This document shows, in pieces, positions 15,497-22,472 of a DNA stretch of 33,682 nt; positions within the stretch are counted from its first letter, which is position 1, and every line of letters begins with the position of its first letter. Below the pieces are notes generated by a model. The model searched no databases and was not told where the DNA came from. It saw only the letters and a list, made by a program, of their open reading frames with translations. The stretch covers positions 14,154 to 47,835 of the forward strand of contig DFFG01000064.1 of the NCBI GenBank assembly GCA_002368795.1. The letters are read 5' to 3'. Both the position numbers and the translations under genes were made by a program. Origin of the DNA: Eubacterium sp. UBA3782. Lineage in GTDB: Bacteria; Bacillota; Clostridia; Lachnospirales; Lachnospiraceae.

Positions 15497-16432
15497 TCAG
15501 CTCAGCTTCGTGCCGCATTCCGGACAGAAACGGCTGGTGCCGACCTTCGCGCCGCAGTTTGGACAGAAACGCTGTCCTGCGGTCCCCTGTGCTGTGCTGC
15601 CATGGCCAAAGGTTCCGGCCATCTGCTGACCCATGGCCATACCAATGCCCATGCCGGCCATGTTTCCTGCGGCACTTCCCTCTGTAGTCAGAGAATCTGC
15701 CATCGCCACCTGCTGGTACAGGCCGACGTCGCCGATCAGGCTCTGCGAAGCCGCTTTTGCCGCGATCTCCTGGATCTCCTCCGGATAGGACACGCTGGCA
15801 ATCGCAAAATCTGTGACGCTGATACCGATCTTCTCCATTTCAAAATCCAGATCTTCGGCAATGCCTCTGCTGATGGCATCGGCCGAAGCCTGCAGATGGA
15901 AGATATCCTTGCCCTCATTGGCGATATGCTTCATCAGCAGCTGATCCAGGCTGGCGATCACCCTGGTCTTTACCTCATCCATGGAAAACTCATCCTTGAT
16001 GCCGGCAACTCGGTCGATCAGCACCTGCTCATCGGAGATCCGGACAGTAAAGGTGCCAAAAGCACGGATCGGCATTCCTCCGGGAAGACCGGGCGTCGGA
16101 ATGTTGATGGCGTTTCTGGTGCCCCATTTCTCGGTGATCTCCCTTGTATTGACAAAAAGGATCTCCGCGCGGATGCCGCTGGCAAAGCCGAACCGGAAGC
16201 CCTTCAGGCTTGACAGGAAGGGAATGATCTCAGATTCCACATCAAAGCTTCCCTCATCCCGGAAGATACCTTCCACTTTGCCGTTGTACAGGAAGATCGC
16301 ATCCTGGCCAGGACGTACGATCAGCCGGCTGCCCTTTTTGATCTCGGAATCCTTCCATTTCCAGAAGAGGATCTTCTCATCGGTCGGGTTCCACTCGATT
16401 ACATTTGCAAACTGACTGCCAAATAATCCCAT
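15497..16432 (-). CDS. SPFH-domain (YdjI-like) protein with C-terminal zinc ribbon
   Basis: A 311-residue soluble protein starting MGLFGSQFANVIEWNPTDEKILFWKW, followed by an SPFH/band-7 domain (SRLIVRPGQDAIFLYNGKVEGIF...GIRAEILFVNTREI, then ISVTDFAIASVSYPEEI). A Gly/Met/Ala-rich stretch (MAGMGIGMAMGQQMAGT) leads to a zinc ribbon, CPNCGAKVGTSRFCPECG, at the end. This is the architecture of B. subtilis YdjI, which helps bring PspA to the membrane. I chose the ATG at 16432 because GGGAGG sits 8 nt upstream and family homology starts with MGLF; an earlier Met at 16498 would run through the hairpin. It follows pspA by 85 bp on the same strand. Confidence 0.88.
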   Translation of the reverse strand: MGLFGSQFANVIEWNPTDEKILFWKWKDSEIKKGSRLIVRPGQDAIFLYNGKVEGIFRDEGSFDVESEIIPFLSSLKGFRFGFASGIRAEILFVNTREITEKWGTRNAINIPTPGLPGGMPIRAFGTFTVRISDEQVLIDRVAGIKDEFSMDEVKTRVIASLDQLLMKHIANEGKDIFHLQASADAISRGIAEDLDFEMEKIGISVTDFAIASVSYPEEIQEIAAKAASQSLIGDVGLYQQVAMADSLTTEGSAAGNMAGMGIGMAMGQQMAGTFGHGSTAQGTAGQRFCPNCGAKVGTSRFCPECGTKLS

Positions 16433-16455
16433 ACTCGTGACCTCCCAACATGAAG

Positions 16456-16494
16456 GGAATCTCAATATTCCGCACGGCGAAACATTGAGATTCC
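16456..16494 (-). promoter_or_regulatory. Intercistronic hairpin between pspA and the SPFH gene
   Basis: GGAATCTCAAT (16456-16466) and ATTGAGATTCC (16484-16494) form a perfect 11-bp stem with a 17-nt loop, between the pspA stop and the SPFH ribosome site. No T-run follows, so it is more likely an mRNA processing or stabilising hairpin, or a weak attenuator setting the PspA:SPFH ratio, than a full terminator. Confidence 0.5.
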
Positions 16495-16517
16495 GCAAAG
16501 TTCATATCTTATTCTGA

Positions 16518-17210
16518 TTACAGCCCAAGCTGAGCCTTCATCTCTGCCAGCTCGGCATCGATGTCGCCCTTGCTGCCCTCATCGTACTTGGCGGCAAGCT
16601 GATCGACGGTCTGTGTTGCCTCTGTGGGCTTATTGAGCTCAGCCATGGCATTTGCCTTGTCGAGCATAGCATCGGCCTTAGCCTCCATGCGGTCAAATGC
16701 GGACATGCCATCTGTAATATCGATGCTTCCGACCTTCTCGTTCAGGTTATTGATCTTCTCCTGTGTCTTCGCTGCAGCGACCTTAGCCTTGATGGTGGCC
16801 TTGCGCTCGTTCAGGGTAGCGATATCCTTGGTCAGCTTGTCATGCATGGCGCGCATCTGCTCTGCACTGTTGGCGGTAGCATCAGCCATCAGCTGCTTCG
16901 CCTCACGCTCCTTGTTCAGCTCAGCCTTTCTCTCAAGGAATCTGCGGGCATCGTCATCGTTGCCTGCGATCAGAGCCTTCTCGGCATATCTCTGCATCTT
17001 GGCGATCTCGTCATCAACTTCCTGAAGCTCTCTCCTGGCTTTCTCAGCTTCAGCCATGACAGAAGCGGTCTGTGCCTTAACCTCGCCCAGATCCTCTTCC
17101 ATATCCCGCAGATACTGATTGATCATCTTCTCCGGATCCTCAGCCTTGTCCAGAAGTGCATTGATGTTTGCTGCCATGATGTCTTTGAATCTCTGTAAAA
17201 TGTTCGCCAT
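16518..17210 (-). CDS. pspA: PspA/IM30 family membrane-stress protein
   Basis: A 230-residue PspA/Vipp1-type ESCRT-III-like protein. It starts MANILQRFKDIMAANINALLDKAEDPEKMINQYLRDM, the amphipathic membrane-binding helix and the conserved DPEKMI motif, and continues as a long coiled coil (about 30-180) rich in Glu/Lys/Ala. The family coats and repairs stressed membranes. The adjacent SPFH/zinc-ribbon gene matches the B. subtilis pspA-ydjGHI arrangement, without YdjG/YdjH. A strong promoter and a palindrome at its -35 (17301-17314) suggest regulated expression. TGGAGGT lies 11 nt before the ATG. Confidence 0.92.
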   Translation of the reverse strand: MANILQRFKDIMAANINALLDKAEDPEKMINQYLRDMEEDLGEVKAQTASVMAEAEKARRELQEVDDEIAKMQRYAEKALIAGNDDDARRFLERKAELNKEREAKQLMADATANSAEQMRAMHDKLTKDIATLNERKATIKAKVAAAKTQEKINNLNEKVGSIDITDGMSAFDRMEAKADAMLDKANAMAELNKPTEATQTVDQLAAKYDEGSKGDIDAELAEMKAQLGL

Positions 17211-17283
17211 AATTACAATCTACCTCCATAATATGAAATCCAACCAAGCGGGATATACAGAATATTCAACAGTATCCCTATCT

Positions 17284-17314
17284 ATTATAAGACGATTTAC
17301 CGTGATTTGTCACG
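17284..17314 (-). promoter_or_regulatory. pspA promoter with palindrome over the -35
   Basis: Minus-strand GTGACA (17313-17308), 18-nt spacer, TATAAT (17289-17284). The -35 is embedded in the perfect palindrome CGTGA-CAAA-TCACG (17301-17314), a natural place for a repressor or activator. Initiation is near 17277, leaving a 65-nt leader. Confidence 0.65.
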
Positions 17315-17340
17315 AAAAAAATGCGTTCACCCACTTTTGT

Positions 17341-17814
17341 CTAGCCAAAAAGTGCCCCAATGCCGCCGAATACCCCAAACGAGGCAACCGCCATGATGAT
17401 ACCGGCCAGAAGGACGCCCAGCATGACCGCTATCGAGCTCTTTTTGAAGCCCATATCCAGGATGCTGGCGGCCAGTGTGCCGGTCCAGGCGCCGGTCCCG
17501 GGAAGCGGGATACCGACAAACAGGAGAAGCGCCAGAAACAGGCCCTGTCCTGCCTTAGCCATCAGCTTCTCTCCGCCCCGTTTTCCTTTTTCCAGGCAAA
17601 AGGTGAAGAACGGTCCGATGACCGGTTTGTCCTTCCCCCATTCCAGTACCTTCCGTGCAAAAAAGTAGATAAAGGGAACCGGGAGCATATTGCCGAGAAT
17701 GGCGATGGGAAATGCATGCGCCAGCGGCACACCCATCGCTACGGCATAGGGGATGGCTCCCCGAAGCTCGATCAGCGGCACCATTGAGATCAGAAATATA
17801 AGCAGATAATTCAT
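17341..17814 (-). CDS. COG2426 / small multidrug export family membrane protein
   Basis: A 157-residue integral membrane protein. MVPLIELRGAIPYAVAMGVPL near the start is the hallmark of PF06695 (Sm_multidrug_ex); GNMLPVPFIYFFARKVLEW and LLFVGIPLPGTGAWTGTLAASILDM form the rest of the core, and the end is a Gly-rich hydrophobic helix. The family name comes from an old export suggestion; its real role is uncertain, and a DedA-like membrane topology is possible. It lies downstream of uppP, 123 bp apart on the same strand, a pairing that suggests envelope or lipid-carrier functions. Confidence 0.88.
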   Translation of the reverse strand: MNYLLIFLISMVPLIELRGAIPYAVAMGVPLAHAFPIAILGNMLPVPFIYFFARKVLEWGKDKPVIGPFFTFCLEKGKRGGEKLMAKAGQGLFLALLLFVGIPLPGTGAWTGTLAASILDMGFKKSSIAVMLGVLLAGIIMAVASFGVFGGIGALFG

Positions 17815-17937
17815 GTAAGTTTCTCCAATTCATTGCTGTCGCAGCAGCGGTCTTTTTTTTGATCCGGTTTTCCGCACAGGGAATCTGCGCGGTCCGGCCG
17901 CCTGCATGTGCTGCAGGCCATCTGCAAAGCAGGCAGC

Positions 17938-18843
17938 TTAGATCAGGCCGATGATCCCTGCCAGCAGAACGATAGCGCCCAGTGCGATGCGGTAATAGCC
18001 AAAGATCGTGAAATCATGTTTCCGTATGTAGCCCATCAGGAAACGGATCGTAAGGACAGACACGCCAAATGCCACCGCCATGCCAAGAAGCAGGACAAAC
18101 AGCTGGGCTCCGGTAAAGGCCGCACCGTATTTCACCAGCTTGAGCAGAGAGGCGCCCAGCATGGTCGGGATAGCCAGATAGAAAGTGTACTCCGCGGCAG
18201 CTGTCCTTGAAAGTCCGATCAGGATACCGCCGATGATCGTCGCGCCGGACCGGGAGGTTCCTGGGATCAGCGCCAGGCACTGGAAGCAGCCGATAAGCAG
18301 GGCGTCCCGCCAGGTGATGCGGCTGACTCTGTTTACCCGCGCCCGTTTTCCATGGTTTCTGTTCTCGATCAGGATAAACAGCACACCATACAGGATCAGC
18401 ATAATGGCCACGACCGGCGGATTGTAGAAATGTGCATCCAGCCAGTCATCCAAAGGCAGGCCGATAACGACCGCCGGAAGAACAGATACCAGGATCTTGA
18501 GCCAGAGGATCACCTTGTCCATATACAGATAATTGTCGGCAAATGTGATGAACCGCCCCATTGCCCCCTTCTGGTCCGGATCGGAAAACTGGGATCCGCC
18601 CGGTCCCTTTCCGATCTTTCCCTTTTTGTGAAATGGCCAGAGCCGGTTAAAATACAGGACCACCACAGCCAGGATGGCACCCAGCTGGATCACGACATTG
18701 AACATCTCCATAAAGGCATCCGAAAATCCAAGATCCAGGATTCTGCCGGCCAGGATCAGATGGCCGGTCGAGCTGATGGGCAGCCACTCGGTGATTCCCT
18801 CAATAATGCCCAGAAGGATCGTCTTCAAAATGATCAGAAACAT
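17938..18843 (-). CDS. uppP: Undecaprenyl-diphosphatase UppP/BacA
   Basis: A 301-residue polytopic membrane enzyme that dephosphorylates undecaprenyl pyrophosphate so the lipid carrier can be reused for wall synthesis. The two signature motifs are present: EGITEWLPISSTGHL (residues about 14-28) and PGTSRSGATIIGG (about 194-206). There are roughly eight hydrophobic segments. A basic/Gly-rich cytoplasmic loop (KKGKIGKGPGGSQFSDPDQKG) lies near residue 80, longer than in E. coli BacA. The ATG has GAAGGAG 9 nt upstream. It is divergent from the lipoprotein gene. Confidence 0.96.
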   Translation of the reverse strand: MFLIILKTILLGIIEGITEWLPISSTGHLILAGRILDLGFSDAFMEMFNVVIQLGAILAVVVLYFNRLWPFHKKGKIGKGPGGSQFSDPDQKGAMGRFITFADNYLYMDKVILWLKILVSVLPAVVIGLPLDDWLDAHFYNPPVVAIMLILYGVLFILIENRNHGKRARVNRVSRITWRDALLIGCFQCLALIPGTSRSGATIIGGILIGLSRTAAAEYTFYLAIPTMLGASLLKLVKYGAAFTGAQLFVLLLGMAVAFGVSVLTIRFLMGYIRKHDFTIFGYYRIALGAIVLLAGIIGLI

Positions 18844-18927
18844 ATGGATGTACTCCTTCGGAATATTACCTGATTAAGTCGCAGGGAGCAGGCAAAAGGC
18901 ACCCCTGTGCTCCCCGGCGCTCCCACA

Positions 18928-18957
18928 ATTATACTCTACGTGAACGGGCGGATGCAA
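18928..18957 (-). promoter_or_regulatory. Promoter of uppP
   Basis: Minus-strand TTGCAT (18957-18952), 18-nt spacer, TATAAT (18933-18928). Initiation near 18921 gives a leader of about 78 nt, G/C-rich and able to form a small stem, before the ATG at 18843. Confidence 0.65.
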
Positions 18958-19048
18958 CACAGAAAGAGAGCAGGGGAAAAGTGAAAAAATGCAGGAAGAA
19001 TGCAGGAGAACACCTGTACTATTTTCTCCCCAAACTGCGAGAAATGTG

Positions 19049-19054
19049 GTACAC
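19049..19054 (+). promoter_or_regulatory. Possible extended -10 for the lipoprotein gene
   Basis: TGG-TACACT (19046-19054) is an extended -10 without a clear -35. An alternative TATATA lies at about 19070-19075. Either would start transcription 25-50 nt before the ATG at 19104. Confidence 0.35.
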
Positions 19055-19103
19055 TAAGCTTACAGTGCTATATATAGCAGTCAAAGGAACAGAAAGGAGC
19101 ATC

Positions 19104-20486
19104 ATGAAAAAGAACCTTACCTATGAAGATACCCGTTCCGCCCTTCCGGCAGCCGGTATCCTGCACCGTATCGGAACGAAATTTGTGCCCGGCCTGTGCA
19201 TTGCCGGCCTTGTCTGCACCCTGACGGCCTGCGGCGGCTCTGCATCCGCCACATCAGCCAGCGCTTCTGCAGCATCCTCTGCCACGTCAGCTGCCCCTGC
19301 AGAATCTGTCATCGCAGCTTCTGCTTCTGCGGAGTCGCTTTCTGCAGATACACCATCTGAACCGCAAAAGACAGAGATCGTCTACGCCAGCTCATCTGCA
19401 TTCACGGATGATGAGGCACAGCCGGCCTCCACGCCTGCCGCACAACCCTCTGCTGTCTCTGCAACCGACAGCATCTATGCGTCAAAGATCATGGAGACCT
19501 GCCAGATGATCCTCACCTTTGATGCCGAAACCACAGAAGTCCCTGCAGGCGCGATCGGTATCATAGAGATCATCGCTCCCCTGGACACCGCGGAGGACCG
19601 GCTTGGCGGCGTCAGCTATGCCATCCGCGATATCAATGCAGACGGCACGGACGAGCTGTTCTTCCTGGCTGCTTCCTCTCCCTATGAGGATACACAGGGC
19701 GATTCCCGGATTCTTGCCATGTATACCGTAAGAGACGGACAGCCTGTCCTCGTGCTTGAGGGCTGGGCACGGAACCGCTGCTTCCTGCTGAAGGATGGCT
19801 CCATCTACCGCGAAGGTTCCAACGGCGCGGCAGAGTCTATTTTCGGCACCTATACCTTTGATGCCTCAACATCCGGCATCATTCCTACGGACTATTACTT
19901 CTCCGGCTATGCGGATGAGAACAGCTATGCCATCTCCTATTACCGCAATCAGACCGGGTCCAGCAATATCGAAGAATCCTCCGTCGTATCCGGCGAGGTC
20001 TTCGCTGCTGTCATGCAGGATTTCAATGAGGACATCGTGACCTTCGATGCGACAAGCTTTTCCACTTTCTCCGGCACCGATGCAGATGCGGATCTCTACT
20101 ATGCAGAGAGTCCTGCCGTCACGGTCATCAGCGGCGCAGAAGAGATCGCCGAGTACGGCGTCTTTGATGAATATACCCCCGAGACAGACGGCTCCGGCAC
20201 CAGGCTGATGTTTGTCGCTGACAGCAGCGTCACAGATTTCCGTATCCTGGCCCTGAGCTTTAGCGGCATCGCAGAAGGCGGCATCCGCTTTGACGGACGG
20301 GAGATCTACAGCCAGAAGGAACTGACCTCTGCCCGTCCCCTGGCCACAGTTCTTCCGCTTTCCGAGACCATTCCGAACTATGGCATCTCCTACAAGGATG
20401 AGTCCGGCACCGTCCATTCCTTCGCTGTCATCAGCAGCGGGTATGACGGTTCTGTATATCTCGGCGAGGTCAGCATTAACGGCTGA
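19104..20486 (+). CDS. Secreted lipoprotein of unknown function
   Basis: A 460-residue protein with a lipoprotein signal: a positively charged start (MKKNLTYEDTR), a hydrophobic core (FVPGLCIAGLVCTLTAC) and a lipobox LTAC with Cys at about residue 43. An Ala/Ser-rich linker of about 100 residues follows. The mature domain contains YAIRDINADGTDELFFLAA, an FG-GAP/VCBS-like DINxDGxxEL calcium-loop motif, and further beta-rich sequence. I do not recognise the family beyond that. I chose the ATG at 19104 because AAGGAG lies 5 nt upstream and the signal peptide begins there; the frame is open to 18981 but those codons look untranslated. It is a single-gene unit ending near the palindrome at 20553-20690. 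Confidence 0.82.
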   Translation: MKKNLTYEDTRSALPAAGILHRIGTKFVPGLCIAGLVCTLTACGGSASATSASASAASSATSAAPAESVIAASASAESLSADTPSEPQKTEIVYASSSAFTDDEAQPASTPAAQPSAVSATDSIYASKIMETCQMILTFDAETTEVPAGAIGIIEIIAPLDTAEDRLGGVSYAIRDINADGTDELFFLAASSPYEDTQGDSRILAMYTVRDGQPVLVLEGWARNRCFLLKDGSIYREGSNGAAESIFGTYTFDASTSGIIPTDYYFSGYADENSYAISYYRNQTGSSNIEESSVVSGEVFAAVMQDFNEDIVTFDATSFSTFSGTDADADLYYAESPAVTVISGAEEIAEYGVFDEYTPETDGSGTRLMFVADSSVTDFRILALSFSGIAEGGIRFDGREIYSQKELTSARPLATVLPLSETIPNYGISYKDESGTVHSFAVISSGYDGSVYLGEVSING

Positions 20487-20552
20487 CAGCTGCGCTGACC
20501 AGGCAGCCCTTCATGCCGGTCCGGCACAGAAGGCAGACAGCTTCGCTTAAAT

Positions 20553-20690
20553 AAAAAGGGAGCTGCCGCAACAGGCAAACGTTTGTGCACACATATCGGA
20601 AGAAAACAACCGCTGTAAAAACAGCGGGCACGTGTTTCCCAAAGAAATATCTGTGCATGAACGTAAGCTGACCGCGGCAGCTCCCTTTTT
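20553..20690. repeat. 138-nt nested palindrome (terminator, ncRNA or miniature element)
   Basis: Outer arms AAAAAGGGAGCTGCCGC (20553-20569) and GCGGCAGCTCCCTTTTT (20674-20690) are a perfect 17-bp inverted repeat. Inside, 20579-20596 and 20647-20664 match at 15 of 18 positions. The centre is CGCTGT-AAAA-ACAGCG (20611-20626). One RNA or DNA strand can therefore fold as a single long cruciform-like hairpin. The A5/T5 ends give it terminator character in both directions. It is much larger than the other terminators here (24-74 nt). Confidence 0.7.
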
Positions 20691-20752
20691 GCGTGCAGAT
20701 GCAGAAAACGCAAAAACACCACTTTTTCCTCATAGGATTCTTCCCGCATATC

Positions 20753-20761
20753 TGCTATAAT
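20753..20761 (+). promoter_or_regulatory. Extended -10 promoter of the AlaX-type gene
   Basis: TGC-TATAAT at 20753-20761 is a perfect extended -10; no good -35 is visible. Initiation near 20768 gives a 41-nt leader before the ATG at 20809 and argues against the in-frame GTG at 20767 as the start. Confidence 0.6.
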
Positions 20762-20808
20762 CAGCTGTGATCTTTGGATCTCAATACTTTCAACAGGATG
20801 GTTTCATC

Positions 20809-22065
20809 ATGGATATAAGAACAGATCAGGCACTGCCTGCTACAGAAAAGCTTTACTATCAGGACAATCACCTGTACCGTTTCCAGGCGCAGGTCCTCTC
20901 CTGCGAGGCGCTGACAGAAAAGGAAAGCAAAAACAGAGGCGGCGCCCGCTTCCGGATCGCGCTTGACCAGACGGCATTCTTCCCCATCGGCGGCGGCCAG
21001 GATGGTGATGTCGGCACACTTACAGCAGCCCAGCCTGCAGAAAACAGCGATCCTGCAGTTTCTGTACGGGTCATCGACACAAGGGAAAAGGACGGTGTCA
21101 TCTGGCACTTTACCGACGGTGCCCTTCCGGTGGGAAGTGCGGCAGACGGACAGATGGATGAGCTCATCCGCTTCACCCGCATGCAGCAGCACTCTGCCGA
21201 GCATATCGTTACCGGCCTCATCCACACGATCTTTGGTTATGACAATGTCGGCTTTCACCTGGGAGAGGTGGATACCACCCTCGATTTCAACGGTCTTCTG
21301 ACCCCTGAAGATCTGGATATGATCGAATACAAGGCAAACCAGGCCGTATTTCAGAATATTCCCTTCATCATCTCCTATCCGACAAAGGAAGAAGCAGCAG
21401 CCATCGAGTACCGGAGCAAGATCGAGATCGAGGATCAGTTGCGTCTGGTGACCATACCGGGGATCGATATCTGTGCCTGCTGTGCCCCACATGTCACCAC
21501 CAGCGGAGAGATCGGCATGATCCGGATCATCGATGCCCAGCACTATAAAGGCGGCATGCGTCTGGCACTCGTCAGCGGCTATCGTGCCCTGGCCGACAGT
21601 CTCGCCAAGGAAAAAGCTGCAAAAGAAGTCTCCCGTCTGCTGTCCGTCCCGGTCAGCGGCATTGCCGGCGCGGCAGAGAAGCTGAAGGAGGAGATCGCTG
21701 CCCAGAAGGAAAAGCTGATCAGCTGGCAGGACCGCTATCTGGCTTACCAGAAGCCGGATGCCTCCTGTCCTCTTCTGATCTGCGTGGAACCGGATATGGA
21801 CCGGAACCAGGCCCGCCGCTTTGTCGATGATATGATCAATGAGAATGTCGGGATCTGTGCCTTCTTCATCGGCACGGATGAAACCGGCTACAACTACATC
21901 ATCGGAAGCCGCAGCACAGATACCAGAGAGACCGCAAAGCAGCTGAACAGCCATTTCAAGGGCAAGGGAGGCGGCCGGCCGGATATGGTCCAGGGATCCC
22001 TCACGGGAAGCGAAGCTGAACTGCGCAGCTTTCTTGCAGGGCTATACAAAGGCCAGCAAAACTAA
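20809..22065 (+). CDS. Freestanding alanyl-tRNA editing protein (AlaX-L type)
   Basis: A 418-residue hydrolase that clears mischarged Ser- or Gly-tRNA(Ala). It has a beta-barrel domain (TAFFPIGGGQDGDVG), the editing-site zinc motif HSAEH near residue 126 and CCAPH near 224, and a C-terminal DHHA1 domain ending in GGGRPDMVQGSLTGSEAEL. This is the long AlaX form, homologous to the editing and C-terminal parts of AlaRS without the synthetase core. A helical stretch (LKEEIAAQKEKLISWQDRYLAY) links the two parts. AGGA is about 10 nt before the ATG. A single-gene unit; no alaS nearby. Confidence 0.9.
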   Translation: MDIRTDQALPATEKLYYQDNHLYRFQAQVLSCEALTEKESKNRGGARFRIALDQTAFFPIGGGQDGDVGTLTAAQPAENSDPAVSVRVIDTREKDGVIWHFTDGALPVGSAADGQMDELIRFTRMQQHSAEHIVTGLIHTIFGYDNVGFHLGEVDTTLDFNGLLTPEDLDMIEYKANQAVFQNIPFIISYPTKEEAAAIEYRSKIEIEDQLRLVTIPGIDICACCAPHVTTSGEIGMIRIIDAQHYKGGMRLALVSGYRALADSLAKEKAAKEVSRLLSVPVSGIAGAAEKLKEEIAAQKEKLISWQDRYLAYQKPDASCPLLICVEPDMDRNQARRFVDDMINENVGICAFFIGTDETGYNYIIGSRSTDTRETAKQLNSHFKGKGGGRPDMVQGSLTGSEAELRSFLAGLYKGQQN

Positions 22066-22153
22066 ACCGACACAGCACATGCCATGAAAGGCATTACGCA
22101 AAGACTTTAAAGCCCTATCACGCCTGCAAAAATCCAGGCAGCATCTGATAAAA

Positions 22154-22180
22154 GCCCGCTGAGAAATGCTCTCAGCGGGC
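22154..22180. terminator. Terminator between the AlaX gene and the relic
   Basis: GCCCGCTGAG (22154-22163) and CTCAGCGGGC (22171-22180) form a perfect 10-bp stem with a 7-nt loop. The minus-strand exit reads TTTTATC and the plus-strand exit ACCTTATCTC, so it fits better as the end of the minus-strand relic, though it may also stop the AlaX transcript 89 nt after its stop. Confidence 0.65.
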
Positions 22181-22183
22181 ACC

Positions 22184-22350
22184 TTATCTCTTACGATCCA
22201 TCTCAAAATCCACTTCAAGATTACTCATTGTGAAATACCTGAAGATTATCCTGCCCTGATCCACGTCACGTGCTTCAAAGGCTGCCCTTTACACGGTCTC
22301 CCAGATGGATCGTGTTCCGGATGAAATCAGTACTGCAATGCGGCATCTAT
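22184..22350 (-). pseudogene. Relic of the 3' end of an unidentified gene
   Basis: On the minus strand an open reading segment begins RAAFEARDV, passes through GRIIFRYFTMSNLEV and ends FEMDRKR with a stop at 22186-22184, just before the terminator at 22154-22180. The peptide looks like natural coding sequence. Upstream, the same frame continues through CRIAVLISSGTRSIWETV but is interrupted by TAA at about 22291-22289. No start and no 5' part are found. I do not recognise the protein. It overlaps the dispersed repeat at 22271-22356. Confidence 0.35.
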
Positions 22351-22356
22351 TATATA
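22271..22356. repeat. Dispersed repeat, copy 1
   Basis: It shares GATGGATCGTGTTCCGGATG and TCAGTACTGC(A/G)ATGCG, and most bases between, with copy 2 at 26950-27037. The copies differ by scattered substitutions and a one-base indel (GAAA against GAAAA). Copy 1 lies about 115 bp before the PucR-type gene; copy 2 lies about 155 bp before the sigma factor gene. Together they bracket the 22.5-26.9 kb cassette. Confidence 0.8.
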
Positions 22357-22424
22357 TGGTTTCTGCGATGTAAAACCATATTATTTATCAGCTCTTCTTT
22401 TTTCTCTGTTCTTCATTTTTGAGG

Positions 22425-22430
22425 TATAAT
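22425..22430 (+). promoter_or_regulatory. -10 element of the PucR-type gene
   Basis: TATAAT at 22425-22430 lies 43 nt before the ATG at 22473; the -35 region (TTCTCT) is poor, as expected for a gene needing an activator. It excludes the in-frame start at 22419. Confidence 0.5.
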
Positions 22431-22472
22431 GGTTTCAAAGACAGCATTATTTTGAAGTGGAGGAACTGCCTT

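Noticed and set aside
17900..17918. Hairpin GCCTGCA-TGTGC-TGCAGGC after uppP
   Set aside because: Small stem with no T-run; could not be supported as a terminator.
20761..21954. 397-codon minus-strand ORF
   Set aside because: Antisense to the AlaX-type gene, which carries the zinc editing motifs and a promoter and ribosome site.
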